Notes: generated from the letters alone by a model not told the origin. A DNA stretch of 64,000 nucleotides from Reyranella sp. (GCA_019750135.1 JAIEOV010000002.1:62001-126000), one strand, 5' to 3'. Shown: positions 53,701 to 63,633, counted from the stretch's first letter. Numbers and translations: made by a program.

Positions 53701-53735
53701 GGGCGTCCCGAGAAATCGCGGACGCCCGCGCTTTT
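53701..53735 (+). terminator. attenuator-like hairpin between precursor 4 and bufB
   Basis: GGGCGTCC (53701-53708) is complementary to GGACGCCC (53720-53727), followed by GCGCTTTTC. Partial termination here would give more precursor than enzyme transcript, as is common in RiPP operons. That role is inferred. Confidence 0.55.
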
Positions 53736-53756
53736 CAGGAGGTGTAGAGTCACCGC

Positions 53757-54584
53757 ATGAGCACCGCCGTCGATTTCGGCCTCGGGTTGCGTCCCGAGCA
53801 CTACGAGGAGATCGCCGCCACCCCCGGCCGGGTGAGTTGGTTCGAGGCTCTGTCGGAGAACTACATGGTGGGGGGCGGCAGCCCGTTGCGCTGGCTCGAC
53901 CGAATCCGCCGCGACTATCCGATGGCGCTGCACGGCGTCTCCCTGTCGATCGGGTCGGTCGATCCGCTCGACCGGCGTTATCTCGACGAACTGAGGGCAC
54001 TGGTCGAGCGCGTCGAGCCGATGTGGGTGTCGGATCATCTCTGCTTCACCGGCCTGCGTGGGCAGAACATGCACGACCTGCTGCCGCTGCCCTACACCGA
54101 GGAGGCGCTGAACCACGTCGCCGAGCGCGTGATGCAGGTGCAGGATCATCTCGGTCGCCGCCTGGTGCTGGAGAACGTGTCGAGCTACGTGACTTACGCC
54201 GCCTCCGAGCTCACCGAATGGGCGTTCATCGCCGAGCTCGCCCGGCGCGCCGATTGCGAGATCCTGCTCGACGTCAACAACGTCCATGTCAGCGCCTTCA
54301 ACCACGAGTTCGACGCCATGGCTTTCCTGCGCGCCATGCCGCGTGAGCGCGTGCGCCAGTTCCATCTCGCCGGCCATACGCACAAGGGCAGCCACATCAT
54401 CGATACCCACGACGAGCCGATCGTGCCCGACGTGTGGTCGCTCTACGCCGAGGCGGTGAAGCTGTTCCCGGGCGTACCGACCATGATCGAGCGCGACGCA
54501 AACATCCCGCCCTATGCCGAATTGCTGGCCGAATTGGACGAGGCGCGGCGCATTGCAGGCGACATCACGCGGCAGGCCGCATGA
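53757..54584 (+). CDS. bufB: DUF692 (MNIO) bufferin maturation enzyme, BufB/MbnB-like
   Basis: 275 residues, TIM-barrel of the multinuclear non-haem iron oxidase type. FGLGLRPEHYEEI opens the fold. Metal-ligand-like blocks are ALHGVSLSIGS, WVSDHLCF, LVLENVSSY, EILLDVNNVHVSAFNH, QFHLAGHTH, DTHDEPIVPD and MIERDANIPP. Relatives MbnB and BufB convert Cys residues of their precursors to oxazolone/thioamide or thiooxazole groups. Expected substrates are the four precursors upstream. AGGAGG lies 13 nt before the ATG. Its stop overlaps the BufC start by 4 nt. Confidence 0.9.
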   Translation: MSTAVDFGLGLRPEHYEEIAATPGRVSWFEALSENYMVGGGSPLRWLDRIRRDYPMALHGVSLSIGSVDPLDRRYLDELRALVERVEPMWVSDHLCFTGLRGQNMHDLLPLPYTEEALNHVAERVMQVQDHLGRRLVLENVSSYVTYAASELTEWAFIAELARRADCEILLDVNNVHVSAFNHEFDAMAFLRAMPRERVRQFHLAGHTHKGSHIIDTHDEPIVPDVWSLYAEAVKLFPGVPTMIERDANIPPYAELLAELDEARRIAGDITRQAA

Positions 54585-55375
54585 GAAGCAACGCCGGCTC
54601 TCTCGCCGATCTGCAGCGCGCCTTCCAGGACTACCTGCTGGCCGCCAGCGACGGCTTCCAGGGCGCCGTGCGCGACACCAGCAAAGCCGATCGCCTCACC
54701 TTGCTCGACGTCTATCGCGACGGCTATGCGCTGCGCCTGATCGAGGCGCTGACGACGGACTATCCCGGCGTGATGGCCATGGCTGGACCTGCCGACTTCG
54801 ACCACATGGCGCGCGCCTACATCGCCAGCCATCCGTCGCGCCATCCCTCGGTGCGCTGGTACGGCCGCGACCTCGCCGACTTCCTCGGCTCCACGGAGCC
54901 CTATAGCCGCACGCCGGCGGCCGCCGAGATGGCGCGCTTCGAATGGGCGTTGGGCGAGGCCTTCGATTCGCCTGACGCGACCCCAATCACCGCCGACGCC
55001 CTGATGGCCTTGCCCCAGGAGGCGTGGGAAACGCTCGCCTTCACCACCTTGCCCTCGCTGCGCCGGCTGGTCCTGGCCTTCGAGGCGCCTCAGGCCTGGC
55101 AGCGCCGGGAAGAGGTCGAGCCGGGCGATCTTCTGGTCGAGCGCGCACCCGGGCCGCTCACCTGGGCGATCTGGCGCCCTGACCTGGTGTCCAACTTCCG
55201 CTCCCTGGACGCCGACGAGACAGCAATGCTCGACGCGCTGGTCGGAGGCCGCTCTTTCCCCGACTTGTGCGAAGTCGTCGCACCGTTCATCGGCGAGGAG
55301 CAGGCACCGGCCCGCGCCGCCGGCCTGTTACGGGCCATGGTCGAGGGCGGCATGATCTCGGGTTTTCAGTACTAG
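54581..55375 (+). CDS. bufC: DUF2063 partner protein, BufC-like
   Basis: 264 residues. LADLQRAFQDYLLAASDG, RLTLLDVYRDGYALRLIEAL and YPGVMAMAGPADFDHMARAY are the DUF2063 (putative DNA-binding) N-terminal domain. FEWALGEAFDSPDATPI and LVERAPGPLTWAIWRPDLVS belong to the second half. In bufferin and methanobactin-type clusters such partners recruit the precursor leader to the MNIO enzyme. Coupled to bufB through ATGA. The DNA-binding label of the family is not supported by this setting. Confidence 0.87.
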   Translation: MRSNAGSLADLQRAFQDYLLAASDGFQGAVRDTSKADRLTLLDVYRDGYALRLIEALTTDYPGVMAMAGPADFDHMARAYIASHPSRHPSVRWYGRDLADFLGSTEPYSRTPAAAEMARFEWALGEAFDSPDATPITADALMALPQEAWETLAFTTLPSLRRLVLAFEAPQAWQRREEVEPGDLLVERAPGPLTWAIWRPDLVSNFRSLDADETAMLDALVGGRSFPDLCEVVAPFIGEEQAPARAAGLLRAMVEGGMISGFQY

Positions 55376-55723
55376 CTTCGCCGACCAGGCGAGAGAACCG
55401 CGCCCGGCCCGTCCGCATACAAGCTGCCGCGCACGGTTCAGCCGCAGGCCTTTGGTCTCAGATCAACGATGCATAGAGCGGGAGCGCGGGAAACCCACGC
55501 CACCAGCCGATGGTATAACTTAGGTAAGCATACGTCAATAACTGACGTTAGCCATAGCCAATTTCGTTTTCGCGACTTTTGAGGCTCCATAGAGGGCCAC
55601 GTATGGCGGGTCGGCCGAGCGGCGTAGCCACTCCTAGTGCTGCCAGGATCGAATGCCAGCACTGCTTTCAGCCGATGAACCGCTTCACTTCCGGGAGCCC
55701 TCTCAATAAGGTCGCGCCGCGCT
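55376..55723. other. 348-bp intergenic region, with an inverted repeat at 55532-55548
   Basis: It separates bufC and tRNA-Leu. No coding sequence is convincing. ACGTCA at 55532-55537 is complementary to TGACGT at 55543-55548. It is more AT-rich than the surroundings near 55510-55580. It should hold the tRNA promoter. No attachment-site copy of the tRNA end is seen. Confidence 0.4.
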
Positions 55724-55811
55724 GCCCGCTTGATGGAATGGTAGACATACGAGACTTAAAATCTCGAGGCTCGTGAGGGCCGTGCCGGTTCGAGTCCGGC
55801 AGCGGGCACCA
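55724..55811 (+). tRNA. tRNA-Leu (UAA)
   Basis: Acceptor GCCCGCT (55724-55730) pairs with AGCGGGC (55801-55807), followed by A and encoded CCA. Anticodon stem GAGA...TCTC encloses CTTAAAA, so the anticodon is TAA. The T arm GCCGGTTCGAGTCCGGC is standard. The extra arm (GGCTCGTGAGGGCC) is long, as expected for a class II tRNA. The 88-nt size including CCA fits tRNA-Leu. Confidence 0.93.
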
Positions 55812-55843
55812 AACAACAAGGCGATCCGGAGGGGAAACGTTCG

Positions 55844-56821
55844 ATGAGGTTCAAGTTCGCTTTTGCGATCGCTACTGTAGTGGCGTTCCTGGCCCAACAC
55901 GCGGACGCCCAAACCTATCCGGACCGTCCGATCCGGTTGGTCGTGCCGACGGGTCCAGGTGGCGCCTCGGATATCGTCGCACGCATCGTCGCCGACAAGC
56001 TTCAAGCGTCGCTCCATCAGCCCGTGGTCGTCGAGAACCGGGCCGGCGCCAACGGCAACGTGGGCGCCGCCTACGTGCTGTCTCAGCCTGCCGACGGATA
56101 CACGCTGATGCTGGGCCATATCGGCCTGATGACGATCAATTCGCATCTGTACAAGGACATGACGTTCAAGCCGCTGAACGAGTTCGTGCCCGTTGCGCGC
56201 ACGACGACCTATGCCAACCTGCTGATCGTCAACAACAACCTGCCGGTCCGATCCACGAAGGAGCTGATCGAATATGCCAGGAGCCGTACGACGCCGCTCA
56301 CCTTCTCATCGGCCGGCGTCGGCGGATCCCTCCACATGGGCTTCGAGCTGTTGAAGGCCGACGCCGACATCAAGGCGCAGCATGTGCCCTACACCGCCAC
56401 CGCAAAGGCCATGATGAGCGTGGCGTCAGGCGAGACCGACGCCACGTTCGCGGACATCCTCGCTTCGGCCGCGCAGGTCAACAGTAACGCGGTGCGCGCC
56501 ATTGCCATCAGCAGCAAGCAACGCTCGCCCTTGATGCCGAACCTGCCGGCCGTGTCGGAGTCAGGCGTCGCGAGCCTGGCCGAGTTCGACGTGACCGGCT
56601 GGAACGGCATCGTCGCCAAGGCCGGCACGCCGCCGGACCGGATCAAGCTGCTGAACGAGCACATCAGGCGGGCGATGGATGCGCCCGACGTGATCGAGCG
56701 CATCGCCAAGCTGGGAGCCGAAGTTTCGCCGACCACGCCCGAGACGTTCGGTGTCTTCATGCGCGCCGAAGACAAGAAGTGGGGCGATCTGGTCAGGAGG
56801 GCCGACCTGAGGATCGAGTGA
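55844..56821 (+). CDS. Bug-family tripartite tricarboxylate transporter receptor (TctC-like)
   Basis: 325 residues. The signal peptide (about 1-22) ends in ADA-QT. YPDRPIRLVVPTGPGGASDI is the family opening, VVENRAGANGNVGAAYVL and DVTGWNGIVAKAGTPPDRIK follow. It should bind a carboxylate in the periplasm. No TctAB genes are in the window. It is unrelated in sequence detail to the first Bug receptor (46496). It lies right after tRNA-Leu and convergent with the ABC importer operon. Confidence 0.9.
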   Translation: MRFKFAFAIATVVAFLAQHADAQTYPDRPIRLVVPTGPGGASDIVARIVADKLQASLHQPVVVENRAGANGNVGAAYVLSQPADGYTLMLGHIGLMTINSHLYKDMTFKPLNEFVPVARTTTYANLLIVNNNLPVRSTKELIEYARSRTTPLTFSSAGVGGSLHMGFELLKADADIKAQHVPYTATAKAMMSVASGETDATFADILASAAQVNSNAVRAIAISSKQRSPLMPNLPAVSESGVASLAEFDVTGWNGIVAKAGTPPDRIKLLNEHIRRAMDAPDVIERIAKLGAEVSPTTPETFGVFMRAEDKKWGDLVRRADLRIE

Positions 56822-56849
56822 CTCCGGCGTGGACCGGAAGCGCCTGCCC

Positions 56850-57950
<1,101 letters not shown>

Positions 57951-57964
57951 TTGTCGGTACCCTC

Positions 57965-58861
57965 TCAGCCCTTTGTCGCGCCGGCCGTCAGGCCGGCGAC
58001 ATAGTAGTCCATCAGGAACGTGTAGATGAGGATCGGCGGGGCCGCCGCCATGACGCATGCCGCCATGATCGTCCCCCAAGCGAATACGTCACCCCGAATC
58101 AGTTCACGCACGATGCCTACGGTCAGCACCGCCTGGTCCGCACTATAGAGATAGGCCAGGGGATAAAGAAATGCCCCCCAGCCAACTGTGAAAGAGAAGA
58201 TGGTCGCGGCTATGATTCCTGGCATCGCCACGGGAATGAAGACCTTCAACAGAATCTGCAGATAGTTCGCGCCGTCGATCAGCGCCGCTTCGTCGAGCTC
58301 CCGTGGAATGGAGCTGAAATAGCCGATCATGAGCCAGGTGCAGAAGGGCACCGCCAGGGTCGGAAACAGCAGAACCAGCACCCAGGTATTGTTGATCAGC
58401 CCCAGGGTTCCGACGATCTGAAACAAGGGGATGAAGAGCAGCGACGGCGGAACCAGGTAGGTCAGGAACACGCCGGTAGAGATCACCTGGCTTCCCTTGA
58501 AGCCCATCCTCGACAGGCTGAAGGCGGCGAGGATGGCGATGGTCATGCTCAGGATCACGACGAGCCCCGTGACCCAGACCGAGTTCAGGAAATAGCGTTG
58601 GAACTGTGCGTTCGTCGCCAGGTAGATGAAGTTGTCGAGAGTCGGATTCTGCACGAGCCATGGATTGCCTTGCTGGGCCGAGATCTCGGCCGACGACTTC
58701 AGGCTCGTCATGATCATGTAGAACGGCGGAACGAGGAAGACGACCACGAAGACGCAGAGCGCCGCGTAGCTGCCGCCCAGCGCCCAGCGGCGCTGCCGCT
58801 CCAGGCTGCCGACCTTGGCTTTGCGCGGGATCGTATCGGAACTCGCCATCGCGGTGGTCAT
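57965..58861 (-). CDS. ABC transporter permease, MalG/UgpE type
   Basis: 298 residues with six helices. FLVPPFYMIMTSLKSSAEIS is the typical first helix/loop. The EAA motif DEAALIDGANYLQILLKVFI (about 194-213) faces the ATPase. MDYYVAGLTAGATKG ends the protein, as in MalG relatives. Its start overlaps the preceding permease gene by 4 nt. Confidence 0.9.
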   Translation of the reverse strand: MTTAMASSDTIPRKAKVGSLERQRRWALGGSYAALCVFVVVFLVPPFYMIMTSLKSSAEISAQQGNPWLVQNPTLDNFIYLATNAQFQRYFLNSVWVTGLVVILSMTIAILAAFSLSRMGFKGSQVISTGVFLTYLVPPSLLFIPLFQIVGTLGLINNTWVLVLLFPTLAVPFCTWLMIGYFSSIPRELDEAALIDGANYLQILLKVFIPVAMPGIIAATIFSFTVGWGAFLYPLAYLYSADQAVLTVGIVRELIRGDVFAWGTIMAACVMAAAPPILIYTFLMDYYVAGLTAGATKG

Positions 58862-59808
58862 GTCGAAACCTCCCTGCTCCGCTTGAGCACGTCGCGCAGG
58901 ACGAAGAAGGCGAGCGTTGCCAGGACGGGGAACATGAACAGGCTGACCGAAGCACCGCGCGGAATGTTGCCCGACTCGATGCCGACATTGAACGCGTAGG
59001 TGGCGAACAGGTGGGTGCTGTCCTGCGGGCCGCCATTGGTCAGGATGCGCACGATGTCGAAGTCGGCGAACGTGACGATCAGGCTATAGAGCATCGTGAT
59101 CAGGATGATGTTGCGCATCATGGGGATGGTGATGAACCTGAGCTTCTGCCACGCCGTGGCGCCGTCGATGGCGGCCGCCTCGTAGAGCTGCTCGGGCACC
59201 GACTTCAGCGCCGCCAGATACATGATCATGAAGAAAGGCGCGCCGAACCAGACGTTGACGGCGATCACGGCGATGCGCGCGTTCCACGTCGTTCCAAGGA
59301 ACGGGATCGAGTCGAAGCCCAGCCAATTGAGCGTCCAGTTGAGCGCCGAATAGGACGAGTCGAACAGCCACCACCAGGTCAGCGTGGAAAGCGCCAGAGG
59401 GATCACCCACGGCACCAGCAGCAGGCCGCGCCAGATACGCTGGTTCCTGCCGCGGATGTTGTGCATCAGATGCGCCACAATGAAGCCTATCAGCGCCTTC
59501 ATCACCACCGCGGTGATGGCGAACAGACAGGATTGGAAGATCACCAGCTGGAAGGAGTGGCGCGTCAGCAGGAAGGCGAAGTTGTTGAGCCCGACGAAGT
59601 TCTCCATCTTGCGGTCGAGCATGCTGAGGAAGATCGCGTAGAAGGTTGGATACACCTTCAGGCCGACGATCAGGAGGATCAGCGGAGCGCACAGCAGAAG
59701 CGCGGTAGTAGAGCGCCGCCGTGCCAGCTTCTTCAGGCTGCCCGCTCTGCGCGACGCCGCCGACGCTTCCGTGCCCAAGCCCATTGCGATGGTGCGACCG
59801 TTGGCCAA
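58858..59808 (-). CDS. ABC transporter permease, MalF/UgpA type
   Basis: 316 residues. The best start is TTG at 59806-59808, placed 5 nt after a strong GAGGAGG site; an ATG at 59784 lacks one and a longer frame is possible. Six helices are clear (ALLLCAPLILLIVGLKVYPT first). The EAA motif YEAAAIDGATAWQKLRFITI lies about two-thirds along. It pairs with the downstream permease. The gap to the upstream binding-protein gene is about 100 bp. Confidence 0.87.
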   Translation of the reverse strand: MANGRTIAMGLGTEASAASRRAGSLKKLARRRSTTALLLCAPLILLIVGLKVYPTFYAIFLSMLDRKMENFVGLNNFAFLLTRHSFQLVIFQSCLFAITAVVMKALIGFIVAHLMHNIRGRNQRIWRGLLLVPWVIPLALSTLTWWWLFDSSYSALNWTLNWLGFDSIPFLGTTWNARIAVIAVNVWFGAPFFMIMYLAALKSVPEQLYEAAAIDGATAWQKLRFITIPMMRNIILITMLYSLIVTFADFDIVRILTNGGPQDSTHLFATYAFNVGIESGNIPRGASVSLFMFPVLATLAFFVLRDVLKRSREVST

Positions 59809-59911
59809 ACGAGCCTCCTCGATCAGGTGGTGCAAGTCGGCCGTCCCGAAAGACGGCCCTGCCAGTGTGAGTCCAGCCGGCAACGACGTGCCGGCTGGGC
59901 CTCAACGGTCG

Positions 59912-61258
59912 TTAGAGGAACCCTTCGAGCTCGCGATTGCCCCAGGCAATGACTTGGTCGATCGACTCGCCCGCCTTCATCTTGGCGAACATGGTGGGAA
60001 GCGTGCCCCGGTTGTAGATCTGCACGGCGATCTCCGGAGGCGCCGGCATGTGCGCAAGATGCGGCACCGCATTGTGCTGCTTGCGGACAGGATAGTTGAA
60101 GAGGCTGCCTTCAGGCGGTCCGATCTTGTCCCACACTTTCGACTCCGCCATCTTCGCGAACGGCGGCAGGTCATATCCCATGACCGACGTGCTGCGGGCA
60201 TCGACGTTGTCGGGCTGCATGAGGAACTCGATCAGGTCCTTCGCCGCGCTCTTGTTCTTGGCGAATTGCCAGATCCCCCAGAAGTTCATGCTGTGCGGCA
60301 CGAACCTGCCTTTGGGACCTGTCGGCGTGGGGAAATGCCAGGTGTCCGCGGCGACGGCTGGAGCGTCGCGCACCGCCACGGCCCAGGCCGAGGGCGGGTT
60401 GTAGATGAGCGACGAGTTACCGGCGATCAGCGCACGGTTGTTCGAGGCATCATCCCAGCTCTGCGCATCCGCCGGCAGGAACTTCACCAGCTTCTGGCAA
60501 TATTCCAGCGCCTGCCGCACCGCTGCCGACTTGATCTGGATGTTCCCCTTGGCGTCCACCAGCTCGGCGCCGAAGGACGCGAAAAGCGAGCCCGCGGTGT
60601 CGACGTTGTCCGCCGTCGTGCCGAGGCCGATGCCGAACGGCTTGCCTGCCTTGGCGCAGGCCTCGGCCGCCTTGAGCATCGCCTCGTTGTCCCATGCCTT
60701 GGCTTCGGCAGTCTCCACGCCGGCCGCGGCTGGGTACATCTTCACGACATCGATTCCGGCGAACTCCTTCATCATGCTGATGCGTGCCGCCGGCCCCTTG
60801 TTCTGGGTGCCCCAGCTCGACGGCACCGCCACCCACTTGCCCTTGTTCTTGCCGAGATAGTGGGCAACTTCGTTGGCCTCACCGCCGCTGGCGACGAGCC
60901 GACCGACGACGTCGTCGACAACCTCGAGCTTGTCGGCGTGTTCACGGACGTTCCAGTTTCCGATCGTGATGATGTCGTGGCCGCTGCGGGCCTGCGCCTC
61001 GGCGTTGATGGTCAGCAGGTTCTGCCGACCCTGCGAGGTGATGAAGTCCGCCTTCACCTCGACCTTGTTCTTGTCGGACCAAGCAGTGACCTGCTTCTTG
61101 ATCTCGTCGTTGCCCGCAGGGACCCAGTGATCCCAGAAGAACACCGACACCTGCCCGGCGGCATAGGCGCCGCGAACGAATGGGGCAGCGAATAGCGCCG
61201 TCGACGCCGCGGCAGTGCCCGAGACAAAGCGACGACGCCCTACCTTCTTGACTACCAT
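59912..61258 (-). CDS. ABC transporter extracellular solute-binding protein (family 1)
   Basis: 448 residues from the ATG at 61256-61258 with GGGAGG upstream. The twin-Arg-like start MVVKKVGRRRFVSGTAAAST suggests Tat export; the signal ends near AYA-AG. VSVFFWDHWVPAGNDEIKKQ is the usual binding-protein first strand, and GIGLGTTADNVDTAGSLFAS and TPTGPKGRFVPHSMNFWGIW follow. It should catch a sugar or similar ligand in the periplasm for the importer. It is the first gene of the operon. Confidence 0.9.
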   Translation of the reverse strand: MVVKKVGRRRFVSGTAAASTALFAAPFVRGAYAAGQVSVFFWDHWVPAGNDEIKKQVTAWSDKNKVEVKADFITSQGRQNLLTINAEAQARSGHDIITIGNWNVREHADKLEVVDDVVGRLVASGGEANEVAHYLGKNKGKWVAVPSSWGTQNKGPAARISMMKEFAGIDVVKMYPAAAGVETAEAKAWDNEAMLKAAEACAKAGKPFGIGLGTTADNVDTAGSLFASFGAELVDAKGNIQIKSAAVRQALEYCQKLVKFLPADAQSWDDASNNRALIAGNSSLIYNPPSAWAVAVRDAPAVAADTWHFPTPTGPKGRFVPHSMNFWGIWQFAKNKSAAKDLIEFLMQPDNVDARSTSVMGYDLPPFAKMAESKVWDKIGPPEGSLFNYPVRKQHNAVPHLAHMPAPPEIAVQIYNRGTLPTMFAKMKAGESIDQVIAWGNRELEGFL

Positions 61259-61279
61259 GCAATCCTCCCAATCATTATT

Positions 61280-61297
61280 GACTCTCATGAAAGAGTC
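61280..61297. promoter_or_regulatory. GACTCT-N6-AGAGTC operator candidate before the ABC operon
   Basis: GACTCT (61280-61285) and AGAGTC (61292-61297) are perfect 6-bp arms. They lie between the promoter at 61306-61334 and the binding-protein start (61258), at the expected start site of transcription. This is a natural repressor position. LacI-type control is plausible for a sugar importer, but no regulator gene is near. Confidence 0.5.
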
Positions 61298-61305
61298 TTG
61301 ACGGA

Positions 61306-61334
61306 ATGCTAGGCATATGCTGCGGAACAAGCAA
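61306..61334 (-). promoter_or_regulatory. promoter of the ABC importer operon
   Basis: On the minus strand TTGCTT (61329-61334) and TAGCAT (61306-61311) are 17 bp apart. It lies about 50 bp before the binding-protein ATG, and the palindrome at 61280-61297 follows the -10 box. Confidence 0.5.
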
Positions 61335-61489
61335 TGCATTTTCGGCCGTCATGGCCGCTTCAGAGGCTCGCTCCCCCTCGGCACCAGGCGCGGGCCTTCG
61401 GCCTCGAATGGAGCGTTCTGCAACCCTGACGAGCGGGACGTCCCGACGGCAAGTCGTCTTCTCGTGACCTGGCGTTCCTGAAAAGCGAA

Positions 61490-62275
61490 ATGAGAGTATT
61501 CGCGGTTTCCGACATTCACATAGACTTTCCGGAGAACGCGGCGTGGTTCTCGAACCTCTCCAGAGAGGAGTATCAGGACGACGTTCTGATCCTAGCGGGC
61601 GACGTCTCGCACTCTCTTGAGGACCTTGACCGACCCCTGACCGCATTGGCGAGATGCTTCGCAAAAGTATTCTACGTCCCGGGGAACCACGAACTCTGGG
61701 TAATTCGTGACCTCGAGACGCTGTCGTCTCTGGAAAAATTCCAAAAGGTGCGCGCGGTAGCCGAAGAATGTGGAGCCTCCACGAGGCCGCAGCTTTCGCC
61801 AGAAATCTCCATCGTTCCGTTGTTCGGGTGGTACGACTACTCGTTCGGCGAACCTGGCCCGGAGCTCAAGGAGCGATGGGCGGACTATCTGGCCTGCAAA
61901 TGGCCCCCCGCTTATGGCGTTCGCGAGATCACATCTCATTTCATTCAAATGAACGACTCGGTGCCGACGGTCGGCAGCGGAACGGTCATCACGTTCTCGC
62001 ACTTTTTGCCGCGCATTGACGTGATGCCTGACCGGATTTCCGAACGGAACCGCTTTCTCTACCCAATATTGGGCTCGTCGCTTCTTGATCGGCAGATTCG
62101 GCGGATAGGTGCATCAATCCATCTCTACGGCCATAGCCACGTCAACAATCGGACAACGATCGACGGGATCACCTACATTAACAATGCGTTCGGCTACCCT
62201 GCCGAAGAGGCCTTCGCCTCACGGCGCTTGCTGTGCATCTACGATGATGAAGGCATCGAGCGTGCGTCACCGTAA
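61490..62275 (+). CDS. calcineurin-like metallophosphoesterase
   Basis: 261 residues. VSDIHIDFPENAAWF has the DxH metal motif, LILAGDVSHS the GDxxH-like block (Ser in place of His at the end), YVPGNHELW the GNHE motif, ITFSHFLPR the next His, and HLYGHSHVNNRT the GHxH motif. So the two-metal site is nearly complete. The gene has lower GC content and different codon use from its neighbours, which suggests recent acquisition. Substrate unknown. Confidence 0.85.
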   Translation: MRVFAVSDIHIDFPENAAWFSNLSREEYQDDVLILAGDVSHSLEDLDRPLTALARCFAKVFYVPGNHELWVIRDLETLSSLEKFQKVRAVAEECGASTRPQLSPEISIVPLFGWYDYSFGEPGPELKERWADYLACKWPPAYGVREITSHFIQMNDSVPTVGSGTVITFSHFLPRIDVMPDRISERNRFLYPILGSSLLDRQIRRIGASIHLYGHSHVNNRTTIDGITYINNAFGYPAEEAFASRRLLCIYDDEGIERASP

Positions 62276-62380
62276 CGTCGGCAATACAGACGACACAATC
62301 GACAGCCTTTGCAACATGGCCGCGATACGCAACACGATTAAACGGATACCTGCCGGAGAGTGCCGACAAACAGGGGTGCC

Positions 62381-63532
62381 ATGAGGCCGCCATCGATCCT
62401 GAAGAAGCCCACCGCCGTCTTTCGCCAGGCCGGTCCGCTCGAAGTCGGTCAGGGCAAGATCACCGGAATCATCGCCCTGGCACTGGGTGGCCTCGCCGTT
62501 CTATCGGTGCTCGCCTTCCACTTTCCCGAGTACTTGACCACGCCGGATTTGCGCAAGAAGTACGACGTCAACGTTCTTCGTGAGATCCTTCTCATCGGGA
62601 TGGTGATCGCCGGCGGTCTCGCCCTCGCCAACCTCATTCGATTGCGTAATCGCTGGCTGAACGGCACCGCCCTGCTCCTGATCGGCATTGCCGTTGCCGC
62701 GGGTGGCCATCGCGTCCCGGTCGACGACTTTCCGGACAACACGCCCTACATCGGCCTCGATTGGTTCGTGCTCGACCTGCTGGGCTCCAGCCTGGTCTTC
62801 ATCCTGATCGAGAAGCTGTTTCCGCTGCATCGCGGGCAGCCTGTCTTCCGACCGGACTGGCAGGTCGACTTCACGCATTTCGTGATCAACCATCTTCTCG
62901 TCGGGCTGGCGCTGGTGATCGTCAACTTCGCCATCCACCGCCTGTTCGGCTGGCTGGTCTGGGCGCCGCTTCAGAAGTGGGTCGGCGGGCTGCCGTTCTT
63001 CGCCGCCGTGTTCGGGGCGCTGCTGATCGCCGACTTGGTCCAGTACTGGACCCACCGGGCGTATCACGAGATTCCGTTCCTGTGGCGCTTCCACGCGGTG
63101 CATCACAGCGCCAAGCACATGGACTGGATGGCCGGTTCCCGACTGCATATGTTCGAGCTCCTGACCACGCGCGTCTCGATCCTGGGCGTCCTCTACGTGC
63201 TGGGCTTCACCGAAGCGGTCATGAACGTCTACATCGTCATCGTCGGCTTCCAGGCGGTGTTCAACCACGCCAACGTCGCCCTGCCGACTGTCTTTGCCCG
63301 GGCGCCGCTGAAGTGGCTGATCGTGACGCCCGACTTCCATCATTGGCATCACAGCTCGGAGCGGGAAGCCATCGACCGCAACTACGCCGCCCATTTCGCC
63401 TTCATCGACTATCTGTTCGGCACGGCCGTGAAATCAGACCGGCGTTTCCCGGGGCAGTACGGCGTGCTGGGCGACTACATGCCGGGAAGCTACGTCCGGC
63501 AGCAGCTCTTCCCCTTTACCTGGAAGCACTGA
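62381..63532 (+). CDS. fatty acid hydroxylase/sterol desaturase family membrane protein
   Basis: 383 residues. Several transmembrane helices lie at about 30-50, 68-88, 95-110, 165-185 and 200-220. The di-iron His motifs are YWTHRAYHEIPFLWRFHAVH (HxxxH, then HxxHH with the following His), and DFHHWHHSSEREAIDRNYA near the end. Members add hydroxyl groups or double bonds to lipids, carotenoids or sterol-like hopanoids. Substrate unknown. Normal family length with an N-terminal extension of about 120 residues. Confidence 0.88.
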   Translation: MRPPSILKKPTAVFRQAGPLEVGQGKITGIIALALGGLAVLSVLAFHFPEYLTTPDLRKKYDVNVLREILLIGMVIAGGLALANLIRLRNRWLNGTALLLIGIAVAAGGHRVPVDDFPDNTPYIGLDWFVLDLLGSSLVFILIEKLFPLHRGQPVFRPDWQVDFTHFVINHLLVGLALVIVNFAIHRLFGWLVWAPLQKWVGGLPFFAAVFGALLIADLVQYWTHRAYHEIPFLWRFHAVHHSAKHMDWMAGSRLHMFELLTTRVSILGVLYVLGFTEAVMNVYIVIVGFQAVFNHANVALPTVFARAPLKWLIVTPDFHHWHHSSEREAIDRNYAAHFAFIDYLFGTAVKSDRRFPGQYGVLGDYMPGSYVRQQLFPFTWKH

Positions 63533-63633
63533 AACCCCGTCTTGACCAGTGAAACGGCGGCAGGGCCTGCCCCTTTGCATCGCCGCCATTTTTGCGCATT
63601 CTCGGAAGCATAACCCCCGGGAAGGACCAGCGC

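Noticed and set aside
52571..53735. Repeats and palindromes in the bufferin region considered as a CRISPR array
   Set aside because: Only two copies of a 14-bp repeat, separated by a gene; no regular spacers and no cas genes anywhere.
55724..55811. tRNA-Leu as an integration site for a mobile element
   Set aside because: No integrase gene and no second copy of the tRNA 3' end is seen in the window.
55703..56146. Minus-strand frame containing GARCRTRTGTALTS
   Set aside because: This is the usual false frame made by reading through a tRNA gene; tRNA-Leu lies there.
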